This document shows positions 8,290 through 14,804 of a stretch of DNA of 22,982 bases, piece by piece. Each line of letters starts with the position of its first letter. Position 1 is the first letter of the stretch. This DNA is from JBQTIM01 sp052388135 (GTDB lineage Bacteria; Elusimicrobiota; Elusimicrobia; FEN-1173), in contig JBQTIM010000165.1 of the NCBI GenBank assembly GCA_052388135.1, forward strand, positions 1 to 22,982, given 5' to 3'. The translations under genes and the position numbers were made by a program. The notes below the pieces were generated by a model. The model had not been told where the DNA came from, did not search any database, and worked only from the letters and a program-made list of their open reading frames with translations.

Positions 8290-9876
8290 ATGAGCGAAAC
8301 CCATTCCGCGGCCCGCCGGCTCGGCCGACGCGCCGGCATCGTGTCGGCGGCGACGCTGGCCTCCCGGGTCCTGGGCTACGCCCGGGACGCCCTGGTGGCT
8401 TACGCCTTCGGCGGCGGGCATCTCACCGACGCTTTTTACGCCGCCTTCCGCCTGCCGAACCTTTTCCGCCGCATCCTGGGCGAGGGGTCCCTCACGCCGG
8501 CTTTCGTGCCCGTTTTTTCCGAGCACGTGTCCGCCGGGGAGCGGCCCAAAGCCGCAGAATTTTTTCAGACTCTTTTCACGACGCTCGCCGTTTTGCTGGC
8601 GGTCCTGGTGGCGCTCGGCATCCTGTTCGCGCCGGCGGTCACCCGGCTCGTCGCCTGGGGCTTCGAGACCACCGATCCGGAGAAATTCGACTTGACGGTG
8701 CGTCTCACGCGGCAGATGTTCCCGTTCCTCCTGTTCGTCTGCCTGGCCGCCGTGTCGGCCGGCGCCCTCAACACCATGGGCCATTTCTTTTTGCCGTCCC
8801 TGGCCCCGGCCATGCTGTCGGTGGCGGAGATCCTGTTCATCCTTACGCTGTCGCGCCTGTGGAAGAACCCGCTGGAGGGCCTGGCCTGGAGCGCCGTGGC
8901 GGGCGGCGCCCTGCACTTCGGCATCCTGCTGCCTTTGATGAAGAAGGAGGGAATTTTACCGCGCTGGCGCTGGAACCCGGGCCATCCCGACGTGAAGCGC
9001 GTGTCGCTCCTGGTTTTGCCCGCGGTGTGGGGCCTTTCGGTGGACCAAATAAATGCCTATTTCGACACGGTCTGCGCCTCGTTCCTGGCGGAAGGCTCCG
9101 TCACGGCGCTCTACAATTCCAACCGCCTCATGCAGTTTCCCCTGGCCCTTTTCGGCATCGCGGTGTCCACGGCGGCCCTGCCCACCCTTTCCCTGGCCGC
9201 CGCGCGGAACGACCATCAGGAATTGAAGGACACCCTGAACTTCGGCCTGCGCCTGGTTTTTTATCTCGTGATCCCGGCCATGACGGGCCTCATCGTTTTG
9301 GGACGGCCCATCATCGAGCTTCTGTTCGAGCACGGCCTTTTCACGCACCGCGAAACTCTCCTCACCTACGCCGCCCTGGCCGGCTACTGCCTGGGATTGC
9401 CGGCCTACGCGGCGGTGAAAGTCGTGGTCGGCGCGTTCTACGCCCTGAAGGACACCCGCACGCCCGTGCGCGTGGCCACTTTCTGCATGCTCATCAACAT
9501 GGCCGGCTGCCTGGCGCTGATGTGGCGCTGGGGGGTGGGCGGTCTGGCGGTGGCCACGTCCGTCGCCTCCACGGTCAACGCCTCGGCGCTGCTCTGGCTC
9601 CTGCGGCGGCGGCTCGGCCTGCCGGGCGGCCGGCGCCTGTTGAAGACTTTCCTACAATCCTTGGGCGCTTCCCTGGGAATGGCGGCGGCGGCCGGCGCGG
9701 TGGCCTACGGGGCGGGCGGGTCCCTCCTGTGGAAAGTGCCCGCGGCCGTGATCTCGGGCGCGGCGGTTTACGCCGGCCTGACGTCCCTTCTCGGCATGGA
9801 GGAATACCGCCGCGCGCTGGACATTTTGATGGGCGAGCGGACCGCGCCGCCGGCGCAAGGCGGGGGGGAAGAATGA
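8290..9876 (+). CDS. murJ: MurJ lipid II flippase
   Basis: Integral membrane protein of the MOP superfamily that moves the peptidoglycan precursor lipid II across the inner membrane. The 528-residue product has the N-terminal MurJ signature (SAATLASRVLGYARDALVAYAFG, then TDAFYAAFRLPNLFRRILGEGSLTPAFVPVF). About 14 hydrophobic segments follow, with the family block ALYNSNRLMQFPLALFGIAVSTAALPTLS in the middle and GAFYALKDTRTPVRV in the seventh-to-eleventh helix region. Charged residues expected in the central cavity are present (arginines near the N-terminus and in the LxYARD block). ATG 8290 begins just before the first helix. The last codons overlap the Nudix gene as ATGA, indicating translational coupling. 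Confidence 0.95.
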   Translation: MSETHSAARRLGRRAGIVSAATLASRVLGYARDALVAYAFGGGHLTDAFYAAFRLPNLFRRILGEGSLTPAFVPVFSEHVSAGERPKAAEFFQTLFTTLAVLLAVLVALGILFAPAVTRLVAWGFETTDPEKFDLTVRLTRQMFPFLLFVCLAAVSAGALNTMGHFFLPSLAPAMLSVAEILFILTLSRLWKNPLEGLAWSAVAGGALHFGILLPLMKKEGILPRWRWNPGHPDVKRVSLLVLPAVWGLSVDQINAYFDTVCASFLAEGSVTALYNSNRLMQFPLALFGIAVSTAALPTLSLAAARNDHQELKDTLNFGLRLVFYLVIPAMTGLIVLGRPIIELLFEHGLFTHRETLLTYAALAGYCLGLPAYAAVKVVVGAFYALKDTRTPVRVATFCMLINMAGCLALMWRWGVGGLAVATSVASTVNASALLWLLRRRLGLPGGRRLLKTFLQSLGASLGMAAAAGAVAYGAGGSLLWKVPAAVISGAAVYAGLTSLLGMEEYRRALDILMGERTAPPAQGGGEE

Positions 9877-10406
9877 CGGCGCCCCGGCGGCTGGCGCGCA
9901 GGGTGATTTATCGGAATTCCTGGCTGAACCTGTACGGCGACCGCGTCCGCCTGCCGGGCGGCCGCATCGTCCCGCGGTTCCACGTGTTGGAGGTGAAGGA
10001 GCCCTCGGTCGCTTGCGTGGCGGAAGACGGCGCCGGCCGCGTGCTCATGGTCCGGTCCTACCGCTACGTCACGGGCCGCCTGGAGTGGGAGGTGCCCGCC
10101 GGCCGCGTGGACCGCGGCGAAACGCCTTTGGCCGCCGCCCGGCGGGAGACGCGGGAGGAAAGCGGCTACGAAACCCGGAACCATCGGCTCATTTATACGT
10201 TCTATCCTATAAACGGCCTCTCCAACAAAATTTTCCACGTGGTGCAGTGCCGGGCGGGAGAAAAGACCGGCCGGCCGGACCCCAACGAGGTGAAAGCGGT
10301 CCGCTGGTTTTCCCGCGCCGCCGTCCGGCGGATGATCCGGGCCGGCCGCCTCAAGGACGGATATTCTCTGGCCGCCCTTTTGTTGACGGAAAAGCGGCGG
10401 GCGTGA
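9873..10406 (+). CDS. Nudix hydrolase, ADP-ribose pyrophosphatase-like
   Basis: Predicted metal-dependent pyrophosphohydrolase of nucleoside-diphosphate-linked compounds. The 177-residue product carries a complete Nudix box: G, five residues, E, seven residues, then REtrEEsGY (GRVDRGE...RETREESGY). N-terminal strands (VRLPGGRIVPRFHVLEV and VLMVRSYRYVTGRLEWEVPAGRVDRGE) resemble the ADP-sugar pyrophosphatase branch, where a Glu-rich Nudix helix and a WE-x-PAG motif are typical. ATG 9873 overlaps the murJ stop by four bases and has a purine-rich GGGGGGAA just upstream. Substrate is inferred only from family resemblance; other Nudix specificities are possible. Confidence 0.88.
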   Translation: MTAPRRLARRVIYRNSWLNLYGDRVRLPGGRIVPRFHVLEVKEPSVACVAEDGAGRVLMVRSYRYVTGRLEWEVPAGRVDRGETPLAAARRETREESGYETRNHRLIYTFYPINGLSNKIFHVVQCRAGEKTGRPDPNEVKAVRWFSRAAVRRMIRAGRLKDGYSLAALLLTEKRRA

Positions 10407-10436
10407 CGTCCGGCGTTCCGTCCTCCGGGCCGGACG
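10407..10436 (+). terminator. GC-rich stem-loop directly after the Nudix stop codon
   Basis: CGTCCGGC (10407-10414) and GCCGGACG (10429-10436) form a perfect 8-bp stem with a 14-base loop. It starts on the base after the stop codon. There is no T-run, so it may be a processing or stability element rather than an intrinsic terminator. Confidence 0.35.
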
Positions 10437-10530
10437 CTGAAACGGCCTGCCCTCGCTCCGGATCGACGATCCCCCTGGCCTGAAGGGAAGGGAACGCCAC
10501 GGCTTGCTTCCGGACGAAAAGCGAACGCTC

Positions 10531-11847
10531 ATGAGCTTCGAAATTCCGCTGACCAACCTCCCGCACAAGCCCGGCGTCTATCTGATGCGGGACGCCGCCG
10601 GGAACATCCTCTACATCGGCAAGGCCCTGGACCTGCGCAAGCGCGTGGCCCATTACTTCCGGCCGGCCGGCCTCGACCACAAAATTCAGGCGCTTATGGC
10701 CGGCGTGCGCCACGTGGACTACATCGCCGCCGAAAGCGAGCGCGAATCTCTCCTCATCGAGCAAAAGCTCATCCGCCGGCACCGCCCGCTCTTCAACACC
10801 ATGTGGAGGGACGACAAGACTTACCCCTACGTGAAGATCACCGCCGCCGAGGATTTCCCGCGCATATTCCTCACGCGCAAGCGCCCCCGCGACGGCTCCC
10901 TTTATTTCGGCCCCTATCCCAACGTGGGCTCGGTGCGCCGCCTCCTGTCTTGGATTTGGAAGCGGCTCCTCTTCCCTCTCCGGCCCTGCGACATCCCCTT
11001 CACGGAAAAAAAGCTTCCGCCTTTCGAAAAAGTGAAGTCCTGCCTCTACCTGCACACGGGGGAATGCCCCGCGCCCTGCGTGGGGAAAATCACCAAAGAG
11101 GACTACCGGAAGATCGTCGACCGGGCCGTCCTTTTCCTGGAAGGGAAACACGACGTCCTGCGCCGCGAGTGGGAGCAAAAGAGGGAGGAGGCGGCCCGCG
11201 CCCTGGACTTCGAGCGCGCCGCCCGCTGGCGCGACAACGTCGCGGCTCTGGACCGCGTCCACGAGCGCGTGACGTTCCGCGCGCTGCGGCCCGAGGACGT
11301 GCAAAGCCGGATCCGGCTCACGCAGGCCCTGCGCGAGCTTCAGTCCGCCTTGAATTTACCCCGCCCGCCCCTGCGCATCGAGGCCTTCGACATCTCGCAC
11401 GTGCAGGGCGCCGAAACGGTGGCCTCGATGGTGTCCTTCGACCGCGGCCGCCCCGCCAAGAGCGGCTACCGGCGTTTCCGCATCCGCACCGTGAAAGGCG
11501 TGGACGATTTCGCCTCCATGGAGGAGGTCGTGTTCCGCCGCTACCGCCGCGCCGCCGCCGAAGGGCTCGGCCCGCCGGACCTCGTCCTCATCGACGGCGG
11601 CCCCGGCCAGCTCTCCGCCGCCCTCAAGGCCTTCGAGAAACTCAAGGGCCGCCGCCCGCCCGTGGCCGCCCTGGCCAAGCGCGAGGAGGAGGTCTTTCTC
11701 CCCGGCCGCGCCGAACCCGTGCGCCTGCCGCCGGACTCTCCCGCCCTCCAGATCCTCCAGCACGTGCGCGACGAATCCCACCGTTTTGCGGTAAAATATC
11801 ACCGGCTCCGCCGGGGCAAATCGCTGCTGGAGGCGGAGCCGCTGTGA
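10531..11847 (+). CDS. uvrC: Compact UvrC-type excinuclease subunit lacking the C-terminal HhH
   Basis: Nuclease subunit of nucleotide excision repair. Domains in the 438 residues: GIY-YIG nuclease (about 10-95; GVYLM, YIGKALDLRKR, catalytic-type E77); a cysteine cluster C153, C171, C179, C183 at the position of the cluster ligands described in E. coli UvrC; a UVR motif (about 215-240) for UvrB contact; and an RNase H-like nuclease (about 283-425) with D287 (FDISH), D355 (LIDGGPGQ) and H417 (DESHRFA). E. coli UvrC has 610 residues: here roughly 110 residues between UVR and RNase H are missing, and the protein ends where the helix-hairpin-helix domain should begin. ATG 10531 places the GIY-YIG domain at the usual distance; TTG 10504 is an in-frame alternative with a better purine-rich leader. 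The stop is 11 bases before the alkyltransferase start. Confidence 0.88.
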   Translation: MSFEIPLTNLPHKPGVYLMRDAAGNILYIGKALDLRKRVAHYFRPAGLDHKIQALMAGVRHVDYIAAESERESLLIEQKLIRRHRPLFNTMWRDDKTYPYVKITAAEDFPRIFLTRKRPRDGSLYFGPYPNVGSVRRLLSWIWKRLLFPLRPCDIPFTEKKLPPFEKVKSCLYLHTGECPAPCVGKITKEDYRKIVDRAVLFLEGKHDVLRREWEQKREEAARALDFERAARWRDNVAALDRVHERVTFRALRPEDVQSRIRLTQALRELQSALNLPRPPLRIEAFDISHVQGAETVASMVSFDRGRPAKSGYRRFRIRTVKGVDDFASMEEVVFRRYRRAAAEGLGPPDLVLIDGGPGQLSAALKAFEKLKGRRPPVAALAKREEEVFLPGRAEPVRLPPDSPALQILQHVRDESHRFAVKYHRLRRGKSLLEAEPL

Positions 11848-11858
11848 GGGAGGCTCGC

Positions 11859-12173
11859 GTGATCATCCCGAAAAAAATTCTGGGCCTGTTCAAAAAACAC
11901 TCCCCGTTCCAGCAGGCCGTCTGGCGGGCGTGCGCGGAAATACCGGCGGGCGAGGTCCGCACTTACGGCTGGATCGCCGCCCGCATCGGCCGCCCCCGGG
12001 CGGCCCGGGCCGTGGGCGCGGCGCTGGGGGCCAACCCCTTCGCGCCCGTCATCCCCTGCCACCGCGTGGTCCGGTCCGACGGAGGCCTGGGGGGATATTC
12101 CGGACGGGGCGGCGCGCGCGCCAAGGCCCTCCTGCTGGCGCGGGAGAAAAAAGCCCGCGCGCGCGCTTCTTGA
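11859..12173 (+). CDS. Single-domain O6-alkylguanine-DNA alkyltransferase-like protein with PCHRV motif
   Basis: The 104-residue product is essentially the DNA-binding/active-site domain of Ogt/MGMT proteins without the N-terminal domain. It has the SPFQQAVWRACAEIPAGEVRTYG start, the recognition helix with the Arg finger (ARAVGAALGANP, R50), and the alkyl-acceptor motif PCHRV with Cys at 67, followed by GGLGGYSGR. Alkyltransferase-like (ATL) proteins of the same size usually replace this Cys with Trp or Ala; here the Cys is kept, so direct dealkylation is chemically possible. GTG 11859 is chosen because GGGAGG at 11848-11853 sits five bases upstream; GTG 11844, overlapping the uvrC stop, is the alternative. 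Close linkage to uvrC suggests a shared repair operon. Confidence 0.85.
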   Translation: MIIPKKILGLFKKHSPFQQAVWRACAEIPAGEVRTYGWIAARIGRPRAARAVGAALGANPFAPVIPCHRVVRSDGGLGGYSGRGGARAKALLLAREKKARARAS

Positions 12174-12197
12174 AAGGCCGCGCCCATCGTATATAAT
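12170..12197 (+). promoter_or_regulatory. Predicted promoter of the GGDEF-EAL gene
   Basis: TTGAAA (12170-12175), 16-base spacer, perfect TATAAT (12192-12197). The -35 overlaps the end of the alkyltransferase gene. A start near 12204 would give about 45 bases of leader, with GGAAAGG upstream of ATG 12249. Confidence 0.65.
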
Positions 12198-12248
12198 TAT
12201 GTAGGGAGAAGCGGTCCCCCGGAAGCCAAAAAGAACGGAAAGGCCGCC

Positions 12249-14291
12249 ATGGCGGGAATTCGGCAGCGCTTTAAGGATATCTTTCATATTGGAAAAAGGC
12301 CTTCAGCGGCCGGCGGCGCCGGGCTTCTTCCCAAAGCCATGAGCGAGGGCGGCCCGCCGTCCCGCGCCGAAAGCATATTCCGGTCCGACCTGAGGAAAGT
12401 GGTCCTCCTGACGGACCGCATGTTCTATTGGCTGCTTCCCGGCCAATGGATATTCGCCGTGGCCGCGGCGGCGATTTGGTCTCCCCGCACCTGGATCGCC
12501 GGCCGCTGGCCTTTCCTGGAGCACCTCCTGGTGGTGGCCCTGCTGGGAGGGGCGTTCGCGCTCTACCCTCTCCACTTGATCCGAAGCAGGCCGGGCGCCC
12601 GGCTCACGCGGCACATGGTCGCGGCCGCGCAGCTCCTCCAATCCGCCCTGCTGGTCCACGCCTCCGGCGGCCGCATCGAAACCCACTTCCACGTGTTCGC
12701 CTCCCTGGCCCTCCTGGCCCTCTACCGCGACGGCGCCGTCCTCCTGACGGCCGTGGCCATGACCTACGCCACCCGGCTGGCTCTGGGCGAATGGCTTCCT
12801 TGGTCCATGTACGGCACGGGTTTCGCCACGCCCTGGCGGGCTTTGGAGCACGCCGTGTGGGCGGCCTTCGAAGCCGCGTTCCTGATCGCGGCCGGCCGCG
12901 CCAGCCTGCGCGAGCTGCGCCGCGCGGCCGACCGCCAGGCCCGCCTGGAGGAAACCGCCGCCCAACTGCAGAAATCCAATTTAGAAATGCAGACGGTCTC
13001 CAACGCCCTGCGCGACGCCAACGACCGGCTCGAGCGCCTGAGCGGCCTGGATCCGCTGACCGAGCTCCTCAACCGCCGCGGATTTCAGAAAAAGCTGTCG
13101 GGGGAAATCCAGCGCTCCCTCCGCGAGAGCACCGGCCTCTGGGCCCTCTTGCTGGACTTGGACGATTTTAAGCGCGTCAACGACACGCTGGGCTACCCCG
13201 TGGGGGACGTGGTATTGAAGGAAACGGCCCTCAACCTGAAGGCTTCCCTGCGCCCCGGCGACCACGCGGCGCGCATCGGCGGCGACGAGTTCGCCGTGCT
13301 CTTGCCCGACACCAACCAGGCCGAAGGCCTGCGCATGGCGGAAAAAATCCGCCTGGGGATATCCGGCTCGCCCGTGTGGCTGGCGGGCCGGGACTCCATT
13401 CTCATCACGGCCAGCGTCGGCATGGCGCCCGTCCCCCCGGACGTGTCGTCTCTGGACGAGCTGGTTTCCCGCATCTACGCCGCCCTCCGGCGCAGCAAAA
13501 GCGCCGGCAAAAACCAGGTGTCTTTCGAAGCCAACGGCGTCTCGTCTTCGCACGAGGGGAAAGCCGGCATGGACGGCCTGCTGGACGCCATCCGGGCCGG
13601 CGACCGGCTCCACGTGCTCACCCAGCCCATTTTCCGCCTCAAGGACCTGAGGACCGTCGGCCAAGAGCTTCTCACCCGCCTGGCCTTCGCCACCTTCGAA
13701 ATGCCCCAGGACTTTTTCCGCGCGTCGCTGGAGGCCAACATCCTGACGCAGGCCGACCACCGCTGCCTCAAGGCCTGCCTGCTGGCCGCGGCCGCCATTC
13801 CACTGGAGGAGCGGGTCCACATCAACCTGTTCCCGTCCACGCTCCTCAACGTCCCGGCCCAGGACTTGCTGGACGTCTTCCCCGCCGGGCCGGCCCGCCG
13901 GAGGTTCTGCGTGGAAGTAAGCGAACAGCAGATCATCGGCGACCCTTCCTTCCTGGCGGGGCCCATCAGCGCCCTGCGCGCGGGCGGCCTGCGCATCGCC
14001 ATAGACGACGTGGGGTTCGGCCGCACCAGCCTGGAAAGCCTCACCTTGCTGGAGCCCGACGTCGTGAAAATAGACAAGAGCTGCGTCAAAGGCATCTCCC
14101 GCGACGAACTGAGCGAGCGCGCGCTGAAGCGCCTCCTCAAGGTGGCCGAGACCCTGGGCGCCGAAGTCATAGCGGAAGGCATCGAAACCGAGGCGGACCT
14201 CGAAGTCCTCAAGAGCCTGGGCGTCCCCTACGGGCAGGGCTATCTCCTGGGCAGGCCTTCCGCCGCGCGCTGGCCGGTCCCGCCGGCTTGA
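12249..14291 (+). CDS. Membrane-anchored GGDEF-EAL protein (cyclic di-GMP turnover)
   Basis: Predicted cyclic di-GMP enzyme with 680 residues. Residues about 55-225 form six hydrophobic helices, including the GGRIETHFHVFASLALLALY block, a membrane sensor segment seen in some kinases and cyclases. A short coiled coil (about 225-262, RQARLEETAAQLQKSNLEMQ) leads to the GGDEF domain: intact GGDEF at 344-348 and an RPGD I-site at 335-338, so diguanylate cyclase activity with product inhibition is plausible. The EAL domain (about 440-675) reads GQELLTRL at the signature: the metal-ligand Glu (E473) is kept but Ala is Leu. INLFPSTL, EVSE, IDDVGFGRTSLESL, VVKIDKSCV, AEGIETE and QGYLLGRP supply the other ligand and loop positions, so phosphodiesterase activity is also plausible. 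Which activity dominates cannot be told. Confidence 0.93.
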   Translation: MAGIRQRFKDIFHIGKRPSAAGGAGLLPKAMSEGGPPSRAESIFRSDLRKVVLLTDRMFYWLLPGQWIFAVAAAAIWSPRTWIAGRWPFLEHLLVVALLGGAFALYPLHLIRSRPGARLTRHMVAAAQLLQSALLVHASGGRIETHFHVFASLALLALYRDGAVLLTAVAMTYATRLALGEWLPWSMYGTGFATPWRALEHAVWAAFEAAFLIAAGRASLRELRRAADRQARLEETAAQLQKSNLEMQTVSNALRDANDRLERLSGLDPLTELLNRRGFQKKLSGEIQRSLRESTGLWALLLDLDDFKRVNDTLGYPVGDVVLKETALNLKASLRPGDHAARIGGDEFAVLLPDTNQAEGLRMAEKIRLGISGSPVWLAGRDSILITASVGMAPVPPDVSSLDELVSRIYAALRRSKSAGKNQVSFEANGVSSSHEGKAGMDGLLDAIRAGDRLHVLTQPIFRLKDLRTVGQELLTRLAFATFEMPQDFFRASLEANILTQADHRCLKACLLAAAAIPLEERVHINLFPSTLLNVPAQDLLDVFPAGPARRRFCVEVSEQQIIGDPSFLAGPISALRAGGLRIAIDDVGFGRTSLESLTLLEPDVVKIDKSCVKGISRDELSERALKRLLKVAETLGAEVIAEGIETEADLEVLKSLGVPYGQGYLLGRPSAARWPVPPA

Positions 14292-14301
14292 CGAAAAGGG
14301 A

Positions 14302-14330
14302 TTGACAACTAAATCAATTGTTACTAATTT
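14302..14330 (+). promoter_or_regulatory. Predicted cold-shock gene promoter
   Basis: Consensus TTGACA at 14302-14307; the best-spaced -10 is weak (TAATTT, 14325-14330, 17-base spacer). The whole 14292-14345 stretch is markedly AT-rich compared with its surroundings. Confidence 0.45.
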
Positions 14331-14366
14331 CAAATCGGCATTGAGAAGTTCAGTCGAATCGGCTGT

Positions 14367-14600
14367 ATGAAGTCCGAGGAAAGAGGTGCGCCGTTGAGAG
14401 GAAAAGTGAAGTGGTTCAATGATCAAAAGGGTTACGGGTTCATCGCTCGTGACGACGGGGCAGGCGACGTGTTCGTTCATTTCTCATCCATACAAGGCGA
14501 CGGCTTCAAAAGTCTCGCGGAGGGTGACGCCGTGGAGTTCGAACTCACCAACTCCGACAAAGGACCCAAAGCCGCCAACGTCACCAAAGTAACGGCCTAA
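14367..14600 (+). CDS. Cold-shock domain protein (CspA family)
   Basis: Small single-stranded nucleic-acid-binding protein, expected to act as an RNA chaperone or antiterminator. In the 77 residues the cold-shock domain shows KVKWFNDQKGYGFI (RNP1 KGYGFI) and DVFVHFS (RNP2), followed by EGDAVEFEL and GPKAANV. The ATG start gives a nine-residue extension (MKSEERGAP) that most CspA proteins lack and has no Shine-Dalgarno. TTG at 14394 would give the typical short N-terminus and has AGAGG at 14382-14386 upstream, so it is a serious alternative start. The codons are less GC-rich than in neighbouring genes. It has its own promoter after the GGDEF-EAL gene, and a hairpin-rich spacer follows. Confidence 0.92.
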   Translation: MKSEERGAPLRGKVKWFNDQKGYGFIARDDGAGDVFVHFSSIQGDGFKSLAEGDAVEFELTNSDKGPKAANVTKVTA

Positions 14601-14623
14601 TCCTTCTACACATATCGCCGGTC

Positions 14624-14763
14624 GCCGGGGCTTCTCCTGCGGGGAGCCCTTCAGGTGATGTTTTATCCCTAAGGGTGGCGCCTCAAGAGCCCTGTTCCGT
14701 ACACGGCGGCTCGAACGCTCTTCCGAGCGTGGCGTGCTCTCGGGATTTTTTCGAATCCCCGGC
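14624..14763 (+). other. Hairpin-rich intergenic region between csp and secA
   Basis: The 204-base spacer 14601-14804 has no gene. It contains three stem-loops: 14628-14649 (GGGCT/AGCCC extended by CTCC/GGGG around one bulge), 14715-14730 (ACGCTC/GAGCGT, loop TTCC) and 14742-14759 (GGGATT/AATCCC). A long-range pairing GCCGGGG (14624-14630) with CCCCGGC (14757-14763) could close the whole region, although it competes with the first and third hairpins. This could be the csp transcript end or a small structured RNA; no known RNA family was recognised. Confidence 0.35.
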
Positions 14764-14770
14764 CCTCATT

Positions 14771-14798
14771 TTGGATTTCCCTGCCATTCTGATAAAAT
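14771..14798 (+). promoter_or_regulatory. Predicted secA promoter with extended -10
   Basis: TTGGAT (14771-14776), 16-base spacer, TAAAAT (14793-14798) preceded by TG at 14790-14791 (extended -10 TGATAAAAT). Only six bases separate the -10 from the GTG start, so transcription would begin at or beside the start codon. Confidence 0.6.
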
Positions 14799-14804
14799 CC
14801 TAAC

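Noticed and set aside
11848..12000. Frameshifted HhH domain of uvrC downstream of its stop
   Set aside because: No IPGIG-type helix-hairpin-helix sequence in any + frame; the region encodes the alkyltransferase.
14746..14767. tRNA-like T-loop and 3' end (TTCGAATCCCCGGCCCTCA)
   Set aside because: The 5' side of the T-stem does not pair, no matching D or anticodon arm is found, and the acceptor strand pairs only loosely; it is part of a simple hairpin.
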